Shown here in pieces: positions 49,935-60,854 of a DNA stretch of 64,000 nt (position 1 is its first letter; every line of letters begins with the position of its first letter). The notes beneath the pieces were generated by a model, which was not told the DNA's origin, searched no databases, and was given only the letters and a program-made list of their open reading frames with translations. This DNA is from Tricholoma matsutake (Eukaryota; Basidiomycota; Agaricomycetes; Agaricales; Tricholomataceae), in NCBI GenBank assembly GCA_026075535.2, contig AP026547.1, positions 2,294,001 to 2,358,000 on the forward strand, written 5' to 3'. The position numbers were made by a program, and so were the translations under genes.

Positions 49935-50007
49935 GACCAGACTGGGGATTGAACTCAGGCCCTCCTGGACATATACCAGATGCTCTGACCAACTGAGCTA
50001 TCAGGTC
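49935..50007 (-). ncRNA. tRNA-like sequence, probable SINE head
   Basis: 73 nt fold exactly into the tRNA layout. Acceptor GACCTGA/TCTGGTC (6 of 7 pairs), D stem GCTC/GAGC, anticodon stem TCTGG/CCAGG, T stem CTGAG/CCCAG (4 of 5) with loop TTCAATC. Pol III A box TAGCTCAGTTGG and B box GAGTTCAATCCC are good. The loop TATATGT lacks U33, and stem mismatches argue against a working tRNA. The following minus-strand sequence (to about 49740) carries short GCATCA/TGATG motifs, consistent with a SINE body. Confidence 0.65.
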
Positions 50008-50329
50008 TTATAGGGTTCAACAGAACAAGGATACCATATAACCAGACACGGATTGCTACAACTATCACATCACTTGTGTGTGTGTGCAAACTATGGTCTG
50101 TTAAGCACTGATTAAGCAGTGACAGATTATATAATCCAACAGGAGGCAGTGCTGTCCACTGCAAACATTGGAAGAGAAAGAAAGGGCATGTGAATATGTG
50201 AGAACCTGGTTGATATTGCATGTGAAGTTGATGTGTTGGGTATGTCAGATATAGACCCTATGTCATGTGACTGATTGCATGAGGGCAGGTAGGGATAACT
50301 TGACTCTTCCACAATGCATAGATGGCAAC

Positions 50330-50830
50330 AAAATGAAATTCAGCCTCTTGTGGTATGAAATATTATCTGAGATTCCCTGCAAAAAACATTCTTTATGAAA
50401 TATAAACAGTCAATTCAATCTTTAATGGATGAAACCTACCTTCTACTAAAGCATCTTATAATGGTATGAAATTTCTATTCTATCTCAGGCTGAAAAACAC
50501 ACTCTGTAATCCACACCTTTGAGGCAGGAAATATTATCCCATAAATTGTTGAAAAACTTGATGAAAATTCATATGTTAGATGGTTGAAAATCCATACCCT
50601 CATCTTGGATTAAAATCACCCCCTGCTTTTCATCCCCTTGTAAAATGAAATTTCATTCCATTAGGTTATGAAAATTTTGTAAGATAACACATATGAACTC
50701 CATCCCTTGGATGGCTGAAATATATGGGATGAAAATTCATCCCAAATTCATCCACCCCGAATTCAGCCATTTATGGTAGGAAATTCACATTTTAGCACTT
50801 AAATGGCTGAAAACCCTACCATGCCAGGTC
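50330..50830. repeat. AT-rich region with GGATGAAA/CATCC repeats
   Basis: Degenerate copies of GGATGAAAATTCATCC and TGGCTGAAA spread over 500 bp, like 47640-48200. No gene seen in 50008-51068. Confidence 0.5.
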
Positions 50831-51068
50831 CACAGTGGGTGTTGGGATATGATGCGCCAGCAAAGGTCTGGGTCATTGGACTGTCAAGATATTCCTTGAG
50901 AGTAGGGACAGAATGCATGAGAGAGACACCAGAGAGAATGTTGCTGTCGTCGACGGCGATGTGAGGAACCGATCACTTGTCGATCACCTAATCTCCGATC
51001 GCATTCTAGGAGGTACCAGGAAAGGAAATATTCTAGAAGATTACAAATGTTCTTTCCAAAAAAATGTA

Positions 51069-53702
51069 CAGTCGACTCCCTCATAACCCATAGCTCTGAT
51101 AACCCATACTCTCCCATAACCCATAGAATTTTTGATCCACCAAGTTGGTAGGCAGGGAATTTGAACCCATAACCCATACTCCCTAATATCCCATAACCCA
51201 TACCTATTGCGAGGTAAAACCCATACATTTTATTACCATATATATACTAGTGCAGTTGGTCGTGTCAACTTCGATGCGCCACAAACATATAATTTACTCT
51301 CTCAATACTCAAATTCCAGCTACCCATGCCATTAAAGCCTCTTGAGGTCCTCAAAAAGGGGCTGAAAATCTTGCAGGATCAGGTTAAAGCCAAGAAAGAG
51401 AAGCTACAGGCTCAGCTGCATGCGAAAAAGTCAATATCATCACTTGATGAGAATTGGCTTGACAACGAGGCAAATTTGGTGGATGAGCAGCGGGTTTTGG
51501 ATGCGCTGGAAAATGCTTCAGATTACGAGAGGGGCTGCGAAAGACTTGATGAAACACAAAAGGGCGTCGTAAGGAGATTACGGGAGGTGGCAGGTGACCT
51601 GAGCAAGGCAGTAGGAAAGAAGCGGAAAAGTGCGTGAACAATTATGGCTCATCATTGTGGTAACATTGAACCAACATAAAGGATCTGAACCCAAACCTAA
51701 AGAACCCAGTGAGAAGAAAATGTCAAATAAGGAATGTAGCGCACCTGTTTTCACCAAGAAGGAGAATGCAACACTTGCCCAGCGCATCGAAATTTTGGAC
51801 TGGTATCATAAGAATGGCAAAAATCAGTCGAAAACAGCGAAACACTTTGATTCAATATATCCGAACCTAAAGATGAAGCAGCCGCTGGTCTCTGCATGGG
51901 TAAAGGATGAACCAAAATGGCGGGAAGAGTGGGAACGTAACAATGGAGGATGCACAGCCAAACGGGCTCATCAAACACAGCACCCAGAAGTGACAGAAAT
52001 GATGGAGCTGTGGGTGTTAAAGGCGATGGCAGAGGATATTCTACTCACAGGTGAGGTCCTATGCCAGAAGTGGACAAAGTTTGCAGACCTGGCAGGCGTC
52101 CCACAGGATGAACGACTCAATCTAAGTGATGGTTGGTTGACTCGTTTCAAGGCCCGGACCGGTTTGAAGCAATTTAAGCGCCATGGCGATGCGGCATCAG
52201 CAGATCTGGAAACGGTGAAGAGAGAGCGAAAACGCATCCAGGAGCTTATCGATAAGTATGGTTATGAGCTGCGGGACATCTTTAACATGGATGAGACTGG
52301 GTTATTCTATGCGTACATACCATACCAATTTCTTAGTTTGCATGCACTCATTTTCAGAAATAGGATGCCTCCGGACCGAGGGTTATCAGACAAGAAAAAT
52401 TCGGGAGTGAAGGGCCGAAAGGTCAGACTCACCTATGCATTTACATCTAATGCAGATGGGTCTGAGAAACTGTCACCTATCATCATCGGTAAAGCGAAGA
52501 AACCTCGAGCATTCCAAAAGAAGTCAGGCAAGCAGCTAGGCTTTTACTATCGGAACAATGCAAAGGCTTGGATGACTTCAGCACTGTATCAGGAATGGAT
52601 TCAGGAATGGGATTCTGAACTACGCTCGAAAAACCGCAAGATCCTTCTTTTACAAGATAATTTCTCCAGTCACATTGTCCCAGATGGTCTTCGAAACATT
52701 CGCGTCGAGAATTTCGAGCCAAATCTTACTGCACATGTCCAGCCAATGGATCAGGGCATCATTCGATGCTTCAAAGCTCATTACCATGCAAAATACATCC
52801 AGCGAGCCATTGACAATTATGAGGCAGGTGTCACTCCCTCGGAAATCTATGACATCGACCAACTCCAAGCGATGCAGCTTGCGGACGCGGCTTGGCACGA
52901 AGTGGACACGACTACGATCAGGAATTGCTGGAAGAAGGCCGGTATTCTTCCCTCATCTTCTCGCACCCAAATTCCCAATCCAAGTATCCCTATCTCATCA
53001 CTCCTCAATGTTGACAACATTGAAAATCCAGTTGCACCTGCCGAGAAGCAGCTTAATCGGGCTCTTGATGAGCTGGAATCAACCGGGGTACTTCAGGCAA
53101 GCAACAGGATGGATATCGAGGCACTGCTCAATCCGGCTGATGAGTCACGGGTTATGGATGAGACAACAGATGTCGAAATATGCCAAGCTGTGTTGGATGC
53201 GAGAAGAGCACAGGAAGAGGCATTGATCAATGGTGGAGATGACGACATTGATGACGACGCATCCGTTGAACCGTGTCCTACACATCGTGAAGTCCTTCAA
53301 GCTGCTTCTGTCCTCAATAAGTATACTGATACTCTCGATGATCCCATTGCACGCAAGCTAGAGGGAGTCTTGGCTTCCTTTAGACATCAAATACGACTGG
53401 AGATGTCTCATTCTATGAAGTCTACTCATCTTACTGACTACTTTCATCGCTTATAATCTTCAAATAATTTTACTAACAGTATATAGTTTACCTTATTAGT
53501 CGTACATAGTTCTACTCTAAAGTTGGCACACGAAACGGCCCCAGATGCTTCAAAAATACATAACTGATTTTTTTCTGATTTTTCCCGATTTTTCCCGATT
53601 TTTTGGGACCCTTTTTTAGGACCATCCTCAAACCCCATACTCCCTCATAACCCATAGCCTGGAGTGTCCACCGAGGGGTATGGGTTATGAGGGAGTTGAC
53701 TG
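51069..53702 (+). mobile_element. Complete pogo/Tigger-type DNA transposon
   Basis: 2,634 bp with TIRs CAGTCGACTCCCTCATAACC and complement of GGTTATGAGGGAGTTGACTG (one mismatch). It is flanked by TA on both sides (51067-51068, 53703-53704). Several ATAACCCATA copies lie just inside the left end (51083-51210) and fewer on the right. It encodes one apparently intact transposase and may be, or recently have been, active. Confidence 0.95.
51326..53456 (+). CDS. Pogo/Tigger-type DDE transposase, 3 exons
   Basis: Cuts and pastes the element into TA sites. Exons 51326-51629, 51682-52312 and 52358-53456 join in frame to 677 aa. The first intron has donor GTGCGTGAA and acceptor CATAAAG; the second (45 nt) has GTACATACC..TTTTCAG and falls right after DETGLFYA. 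The N-terminus is a Lys/Glu-rich coiled coil (LKKGLKILQDQVKAKKEKLQ). Then come CENP-B-like HTH regions (ATLAQRIEILDWYHKNGKN; LTGEVLCQKWTKFADLAGV, LNLSDGWLTRFKARTGL). The catalytic domain has NMDETGLF, LLLQDNFSSHIV and QPMDQGII as the DDD triad. The tail is acidic and ends TDYFHRL. If the first intron is not used, translation could start within 51630-51720. Confidence 0.88.
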
Positions 53703-53798
53703 TAATGCTATGCCTTTTTAAACTCAGCTTCACCAGTCTCTCTATAGGTATCGACGCTTGCTCATACCTATACGAGGGAGTGGTTACGGGTCTAAGTA

Positions 53799-54690
53799 CA
53801 AACAATGCCTCGCATTGGGATCAGGCTGAGTGGCCCAGTGTGAGTTTTTGGAGATTTTTTTGTTTATGAAGTACCCCCGCAGTTGTGCTGACAGGCGAGC
53901 CATGAATGGTGCCCCTGTCGTTAGTTAGTTCGTCCACGACATCTCAAGCAGTGCGAAAGGAAGAGGGAAAGAAAAAAGAGAAACATGAGAGGGTAGTAGC
54001 GCACCTGGCGTGATACAATTGCTGTCAAACGCTTTCTCTGCAGGTAGCTTCTCGCCCTTCCTCTCGGCCTTCTCCCTGAGCTCCCTCGCTCCCTTCGCAG
54101 TACGGAAGCGGCGTGAGCGCTGTTGATTCATCTTGGCACGAGGGGCTACGCCGTCAACGGCCATGAAGAACAGACGCTTTGGTTTGATCTTCCCAAAGAG
54201 GAGGTCGACATAGGCGAAGACGGAGGTGAAGATCTGTTCTTCGGACACTCGGAAGTGTGGGTCGTCATCGTTGGGATGAGAGCCTGAGATTAAATTTGGG
54301 TGTGAATGAATTAGTGAGATGGAGAGTGAGAGGGGTAAACGTACAGTTGTGGATTATGCCGTTGAAGTCGAGATACAAGTTATCTATGATTTGGATGATA
54401 TTTGTTATGTGTATATTAAGTTGAAACACGAGGAAGACTCACCAAATTCGGGGATCTTGTTCTCCTCAATGAGCTGTGAAGTCAGAGGATACCGTTCTCT
54501 ATAGAATAGATCAGTGTTTGCTGGAGCAGAAAGTAATGTAACGCACGAAATGTATCGGAAGAACTAGACAGATTGATTCAAAGAGGTTAGATTTCTAGTT
54601 TGGTTTATTAGTGAACAAACCTTTGGAATTCCTGAGAGATAATGAAAGTATTAGAACTATATTAGTGGAGACTACAAGGCACGTACCCAT
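53799..54690 (-). pseudogene. Truncated XRN1 copy (exons 1-6 and part of 7)
   Basis: Near-identical to 30463-31447: keeps the start (ATG 54688-54690), the small first exons and the [16 protein letters not shown] exon. Exon 7 is cut and rearranged by small deletions near 53830-53930. No catalytic core downstream, so no working nuclease is possible. Part of the segmental duplication. Confidence 0.92.
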
Positions 54691-55893
54691 GTTATAGTTC
54701 AAAACTTCAATGACACTATACTGTGTGGGACCGTGGGGGTCGCGGCAGTGGCGGTGTCACAGAACGACTTATAAACATATGCATCCTGACATACAACTAT
54801 AAGTAACTTTTGAGTCATTCTCGCTGTATGTCGAGATATCGCTCAAGTTTATGGCTAAAGTTACTTACTATCGTCCATTCTATAGCTATACAGTACTAGT
54901 ACCTGCTGTCGTCCTCTTTACAGCATTTATCATGGTCACAACCGACCACCATCAATGTTTGGATAAAAAAAGCGCCGTGGTACCGCTCGGGACGTGTCGA
55001 ACGTCCTAGATTCAAAATCCCAATCCTCGGAACGATGCTTTGGAATAACTTCATACACCCCCAAAGACTTATTCTCCACCATGGTATGTTACATATCAAT
55101 TTCTGCCTTGCGAGTACCACTCGATTCATGGACTAGCAACGTATAGAATATGATTCGCTCCCGGCGTCAGGAACTCTGCATCTGGAAAAATTTGGTGACT
55201 GGGGCCCACTTATAATGGTTGCCACCGATCCATGCCATTCGACCTCAAAACACTGTTTGATGCGAAATCTGGTGGTCTTAACGGAATTGCTGAAGGATTG
55301 GACAGGCTCAAAACATCTGGGTAAAGCTAATTGTTTGTCCCTAGGACTCGGAAACGGCTCCCATTCGTTATTCATGACGCACAGGGACTGGAAGTCAAGC
55401 CAGGCATGATCAAATGATGGGGATCTCGAGAGTGTCCAAGTGATGGATGTGATTCCCGCCCATGAGATGATGTATATTGGGCTATCAACTGGCTTTGTGA
55501 GCAAGAAGCTGTGGAACCTGTACCGGTATTTAGGCAGGAAGTGAAGAGAAGTTGGGTTGGAGGGGTGATGTGAAGGGTCCGTTCAACGTTGAAGGTAGGG
55601 ATTCGAAGGCAACGGAATTTTACGAGGATTTGGACCTCGCATTCTCTCTCCTTCTCGCTATTCGTTGCAAAATGTCGATCTTCACTGTCAGAGAGCTGCT
55701 GTTAACTGTCAGCACCGTGATCCAGACATTGCCGACCCGTCCCGCCATTAGCAGAACGAATCCTTTTGAGGCTTGCGGCTTTTAAACGGGCCAACTCACC
55801 ATCTTGCAAATAGTTGTCAGCACTTCAAGATCAGTGATATAAATACAACTTTCCTTCAGCAGCTGTGCCCCCTTCTAATGTCATAAAATTATG
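54691..55893. other. Copy 2 of XRN1 upstream region and gene remnants
   Basis: Matches 31448-33245 minus about 590 bp. Contains the divergent MDR 3' fragment (about 55262-55344) and the unrecognised FYEDLDLAFSLLLAIRC frame. Confidence 0.6.
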
Positions 55894-57105
55894 ATGTCCA
55901 CAGATAAAAACAGGATCTCTGGCTCGAATCCCAGCAGGGTCACTTCGCCATTGGCAGTCGAGATTTTCTCAAGCCTGGGGTAGGTGAACTATCGGTGAAG
56001 GTCCAGGCACTGGCAGTAGCTCTCAACCCTCTTGACTGGAAGGTACGGCAAGGCATAAAGTTCTCAGTCAGCGATCCGTTCCCTCTCGTACTTGGCATAG
56101 ACATTACTGGGGATGTGGTGGAAGTAGGGGAAGGTGTCACCAGCTTCTCGAAGGGCGATAGAGTGTACGTTTTGCCTGCTATATCTACATGATATAGATC
56201 ATGCATATTTTGCAGGTTCTTCCTAAGTGTGTAAAAAAGACAACGCGGGTTTCCAACAGTGCACGATCTCCGAAGCTGCTACGACAGCCAGGGTACACTT
56301 GCAGATCCCAACCAAAGTATCGTACGAGGAAGCTTCCACTATTCTCGTGACTTATGTTGGGATGTTCCACCCTACTAAGCTCCGTGGATTACAATTCAGC
56401 TTACCTCTAGAACCTTCGCAACGAGGACAGATGGCCGGAACTCCTTTCGTTGTCTTAGGTGAAGCTCCGAGCATCGGGCAGTTCGATACTTCCTTTTCAC
56501 GAGCTCCTGGATGACGTAAGTTGATTCCCTATCACAGCCATTCAATTTGCGAAGATGCGGGGTCTGTCACCAATCATCACGACTTCTTCCTTGAAGCATG
56601 CGGAGTTTTTGAATCCCTCGGAGTGACATATCGCAAAATTCCTGTCCGTATCGCTACTCGGTGAAATTAAAGAGATCGCCGGCGGTCCGATTAAATATGT
56701 ATACGACGCGATCTCGTCCCAACAGATTCAAGAGTTCAGACAATGACCTTATTGCGCCAGGAGGCCAAGTGGTTCTTGTAAGTAGTGCCCCCCGAAAATC
56801 ACGATTTCAGAGGACAAGACCGTTTTCCAAGCCATAGGCCTCTGAACTCTGCCTGAGAATCGTGAACTTTTTGAGCGCTTGTATAGCAAACTTACTGGGT
56901 TACTGGAGGAAGGCGACATCATAGTATGTGCTACTAGATATTGTTCTCAATATGTTACGTCTATTGATGTCATTGAAATTATATCAGCCGAACAAATTTG
57001 AGATACTCCCTTGGTAGGTTAGGAGGGATTGCAGAAGGCTTGCAGCCTCTTCAGAATAATGAAGCATCTGGAGTGAAACTGGTAGCCCGTTAGAATGGCG
57101 CTTGA
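55894..57105 (+). pseudogene. MDR oxidoreductase pseudogene, copy B
   Basis: Same start and the same exon-1 damage as copy A, so the damage predates the duplication. Readable pieces: [42 protein letters not shown]. It keeps the final exon ([14 protein letters not shown]; SGVKLVAR, then TAG in place of Pro) up to 57105. Exon 3 lacks the VALAAA segment and the Gly-rich loop is shortened. Confidence 0.88.
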
Positions 57106-57532
57106 ATATTCCGTTAGTGCTTCATACCATCTTGTCACGATGATTAATGCATATGGATGCCATTGGATGGTAGGCTGATTCGGATAGCCAAGCACGTGCT
57201 TCTTAGACTCACGTGCGGCGGACCCTTTCGCAAAATCCACACCTACAGGCCGATCTGGTAGAGTCGATCCCGTTTAATCAGCTAAACGTGAATTAACACC
57301 GATTCAAGTCAGATTCGGTTGCTGGGTGTACGACATTGAACTGTGCGTTTCCTAATAATAGCAACGGATACTTAGTAACTTACGCGTACGATCCTTACGT
57401 GAGCCGTTCTAAATTCATTCCGCTATGAGCAAGCCTTTTGCGAAATTGTTCTGTCTGACCATGTTTGCTGATTCATCCTATCTTTACTTATAAATATTAA
57501 GTTCTTCCCAGTGTCTGCCTTTATAATATATC
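57106..57532. other. Spacer and likely promoter of MDR gene
   Basis: No gene seen. TATAAATATTA at about 57489 and a pyrimidine-rich stretch precede the ATG at 57533. Confidence 0.4.
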
Positions 57533-58798
57533 ATGTCCACAGATAAGCAACAGGTTCTATGGCTCGAATCCAAGCAGGCCAGCCTCGTCGTTGGGAATCG
57601 AGATATTCCCGAGCCTGGGCCGGGTGAACTATTGGTGAAGGTCAAGGCAGCAGCTCTCAACCCTGTTGACTGGAAGATCTGGGAAGGCCTCTTCCCAATA
57701 GGCCAACCATTCCCTCTCATACTTGGCACAGATGTTGCCGGGGATGTGGAGGAAGTCGGGGAAGGTGTCACCAGCTTCTCGAAGGGCGATAGAGTGTACG
57801 TCATGTCTACTATATCTGCATGATATAGATCATGCATATTCTTTAGGTTATTCCAAGGCTTGTATAAAAATGACACCGCGGGATTCCAACAGTACACACT
57901 CTCTACTGCTTCTGCGACCGCCAAGGTACGATGAATTCCCAGTGTGTGTTTTATTTCTGGATCATCGCTGAGCCGTCATCTACATTTGTAGATCCCAACC
58001 AAAGTATCGTACGAGGAAGCCTCGACTATTCCCGTGGCGCTTGCTGCCGCTTATGTTGGGATGTTCCACCCTACTAGGCTCCACGGATTACAATTGAGCC
58101 CACCTCTAGAACATTCGCAGCGAGGGCAGATGGCCGGTACTCCCTTCGTTGTCTTGGGTGGATCAAGCTCCGTCGGGCAGTTTGGTACTTCCTTTTCACA
58201 ACAAACTCCTGGATAAGTAAGCTGATTCTTTATCACAGTCCTTCAACTTGCGAAGATGCTGGGTCTGTCACCAATCATCACGACTTCTTCCTTGAAGCAT
58301 GCGGAGTTCTTGAAATCCCTGGGAGCGACACACGTACTTGATCGCAAAACCCCAGCAGCATCGCTGCTAAGTGAAATTAAAGAGATTGCTGGCGGTCCCA
58401 TTAAATATGTGTATGACGCGATCTCTTTGCGAGAGACCCAAGAATTAGCGCATGACCTTATTGTGCCCGGAGGCCAAGTGGTTCTTGTGTTGTCTCCCAA
58501 AATTACGATTTCAGAGGACAAGACTATGTTCCAAACATTAGGCATCTGGGTTTTTCCTGAGAATCGCGAGCTCCTAGAGCGTTTGTATAGCAAACTCACG
58601 GGATTACTGGAGGAAGGGGTCATTCTGGTACGTGCTGCATTGTTCTTACATATTATATCCATTGATGTAAATTTTTATCAGCCGAACAGATTTGAGATAC
58701 TCCCCAGTGGGTTAGGAGGGATTGCAGAAGGCTTGCGGCGTCTGCAGAATGATCAAGTATCTGGAGTGAAACTGGTAGCCCGTCCGAATGGAGCTTGA
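57533..58798 (+). CDS. Zinc-type alcohol dehydrogenase/enoyl-reductase-like MDR oxidoreductase
   Basis: NAD(P)H-dependent oxidoreductase of the MDR superfamily; substrate not predictable. Exons 57533-57795, 57847-57925, 57992-58184, 58239-58627, 58682-58798 give 346 aa with matching phases. The GroES-like N-terminal domain shows [38 protein letters not shown] and [13 protein letters not shown]. The Rossmann domain has [20 protein letters not shown], then [21 protein letters not shown] and [14 protein letters not shown]. The C-terminus [19 protein letters not shown] is typical of fungal zinc-binding dehydrogenase-like enoyl reductases. The Cys/His ligands of the structural zinc site are absent, which fits a zinc-free quinone/enoyl-reductase subgroup. 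It is the only intact member beside two broken copies and two fragments. Confidence 0.9.
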
Positions 58799-59039
58799 AT
58801 CCTTCATTGCTTCGTACCATGTTGTCACGACGGTTGATGCTCTGTAAAAACGAAACGTCATGAGAAGTCATGCGACTCACATAAAAGACGGGCAATTGTC
58901 ATGTACCTGACTAATAGACGCTAAAATTTGGTGTTCATACTTAGAATGTATCACATATGTCCTGCTCCACTTTGTCGTATCCTGTTTCGTGTTTCATTCT
59001 GTTATAAAATATGTACAAGTTGTACAGTCCTTTTAGCAT

Positions 59040-60342
59040 TCAATGGAAGCGTGTCAATGGCGATAGTTCCTCTGGCTCCATTTGCAGCCTGGAGTGTTCC
59101 CTTCGATAAAACTTGAAGGGCTTCTTCAGAAACTCTACGACCTTTTTAGTAAGCGCGTCTCTAGCTCGCCACAAGGCATGCACTCCCCCATCTATTCTGT
59201 CGACCCTTATCCTGTGCTCACCGTCGACAGTCACGGCTATAACAGCAATAGTTGTGAAGATTGATGCCATCGTAGTAGCTGAGGAAATCATGAACATGAT
59301 GATCATCTGTAGCTTTGCCGCCTGTTTGACGGAGGAACCCCCAAGGATAGCTCCCGTCATCATCCCAGGGATAGCAATGATACCAAGGACACTGAAAAGC
59401 ATTTCTTGGTCAGGAAGATCAACATACGTAGGATCAATGGCGCACCTCATCTGGTTGATGACAGGTGTAAGGGCTGTTCTAAGTGCCTCTTTGGCGATCG
59501 GTCTACATGCTTCCATTCTTGAAGCTCCGAACGCAAGATACACCTCAACTTTATCCCGATTGTCTCTGAGATGGCATCATGGGGGTTGCATGCAAAATCA
59601 TAAGTTGGTCGAGTGATTACGTACTGCAGTTCCTTGAGAACATAACTGACTGAAATAATCACCCCAGAAACGGCACTACCACTCAACATTCCGACAACAG
59701 GAACTATATAAAGGACTCAACTCTCTGGGAAGCATGGGAATAAACATGGGCTTACTGTATTGAATCGGTGTCCAGAATGGATTAACCGACATCGCGACTT
59801 TTGTCCCGATTATAGATATCGGCACCGTAGATCCTAGCAACCCAATGAATACGGATGGGAACTAAACAGTCTACATCAAGCCGCAGTTGCCTAAACAGAC
59901 GCAAGAGCGGACCTACCATGTATCGATGACGGCGTTTGGCCTTGTTCATGACTGAAAGGGGGGTTGGTTCCACGTCAGAAGCTGAACGATGAACAAAAAT
60001 AAAGTGTACTGACCAACCTCGAAGGTGCCCAGAAGGTTCAATAACACTGAAGAACCGCTTTGTTAGCGATCAATGTCTATGCAGGGCGTGACACTAAATG
60101 CTCGGAGGGCCAGACCCACATGCGATGCCCGCAACGACGAAAGGATTGTTCGTTTCAAACACCTTCTGCAGTAAGAGAGCGACTACCGCGAGCTGAAGAA
60201 CACATCTTATGGCAGCCGTAAGTAGAGAACGGCCGATGCCCAATTCGAAGTAAGCGGAGACTGTGACGTTGAATAGAACGAAGGAAATCCCTAGTGCGAC
60301 ATTCTCCCAGTCCAGGGGTGCGGTTGGGCTGATACCATCCAT
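59040..60342 (-). CDS. UPF0014/FetB-family membrane protein
   Basis: Member of the UPF0014 family, whose bacterial member FetB is the permease of an iron exporter; the fungal role is not established. Exons 60342-60120, 60046-60014, 59951-59917, 59861-59756, 59703-59625, 59565-59446, 59391-59040 give 315 aa, all phases matching. Start: MDGISPTAPLDWENVALGIS; an in-frame GTG two codons upstream was not used. Hydrophobic helices include FVLFNVTVSAYFELGIGRSL, VLQLAVVALLLQKVF, VAGIALLLNLLGTFEV, FPSVFIGLLGSTVPISIIG. The family hallmark is YLAFGASRMEACRPIAKEAL followed by GIIAIPGMMTGAILGG and KLQMIIMFMISSATTM. It is followed by a basic cytosolic tail (WRARDALTKKVVEFLKKPFK). The tail extends beyond the bacterial length. 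Tail-to-tail with the MDR gene, 241 bp apart. Confidence 0.92.
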
Positions 60343-60662
60343 AGTCACTCAGAGAAGGAGATGCGTGTGCTTTCTAGATGAACACGCCGTGATCATATCA
60401 GGAAATTGGGGTATACGGAGGGTAACGGTGGTAGTAGATAAGTCTGACTGCGCGGTTGGGAATTTTGGCGTTCTCGGACCGCTAGACCGAGCGAATAGGA
60501 TTGTGATGATCTAAAATTGTAAACCCACCGATTTAGTCGACTATGAGTGATTTTCAGAAGACCGAACAGGGTTCCTAAAGGACCTCCTAGACCGCATGAG
60601 GATCAAAAGATATGTAAAACCATATACAAACGTCTCCACGCGTCATCAAGTCAGGGACTTGA

Positions 60663-60790
60663 TAGGGTTGTTCACAGTAGCCATTTTCGGGCCATTTTCG
60701 GCTCGTTTTCGATTTCATTTTTAATCTCATTTTTCAAAAATGGAGTTCAGAATGACATGAAAATGAAATCATTAAAAAAAAAAGCGAACC
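60663..60790. mobile_element. MITE family B, partial copy
   Basis: Starts TAGGGTTGTTCACAGTAGCC with CATTTTCGG repeats, then a weak inverted half ending in an A run. The left terminus matches 11721. The right terminus is missing. The preceding 60343-60662 has no recognised feature. Confidence 0.6.
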
Positions 60791-60854
60791 CTTCCCTCGC
60801 GTCGTTCTTTCAAACTCCGCTCTGACACCTAATCGTTTCTAGTGACCACCACAC

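Larger units (their letters stand above)
53799..56926. repeat. Segmental duplication, copy 2
   Basis: Collinear with 30463-34333 with one large deletion and many small indels. Its left edge lies about 95 bp beyond the pogo element. Unlike copy 1 it runs on without interruption into the last exon of the MDR pseudogene and then to the intact MDR gene. Confidence 0.9.

Noticed and set aside
49935..50007. Functional tRNA gene
   Set aside because: No U33, mismatches in the acceptor and T stems, and a SINE-like 3' body. Kept as tRNA-like only.
31000..60350. Secondary-metabolite gene cluster (MDR enoyl-reductase-like genes plus a transporter-like gene)
   Set aside because: No backbone synthase, P450 or regulator is recognisable. 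The repeated MDR copies are explained by duplication and decay.
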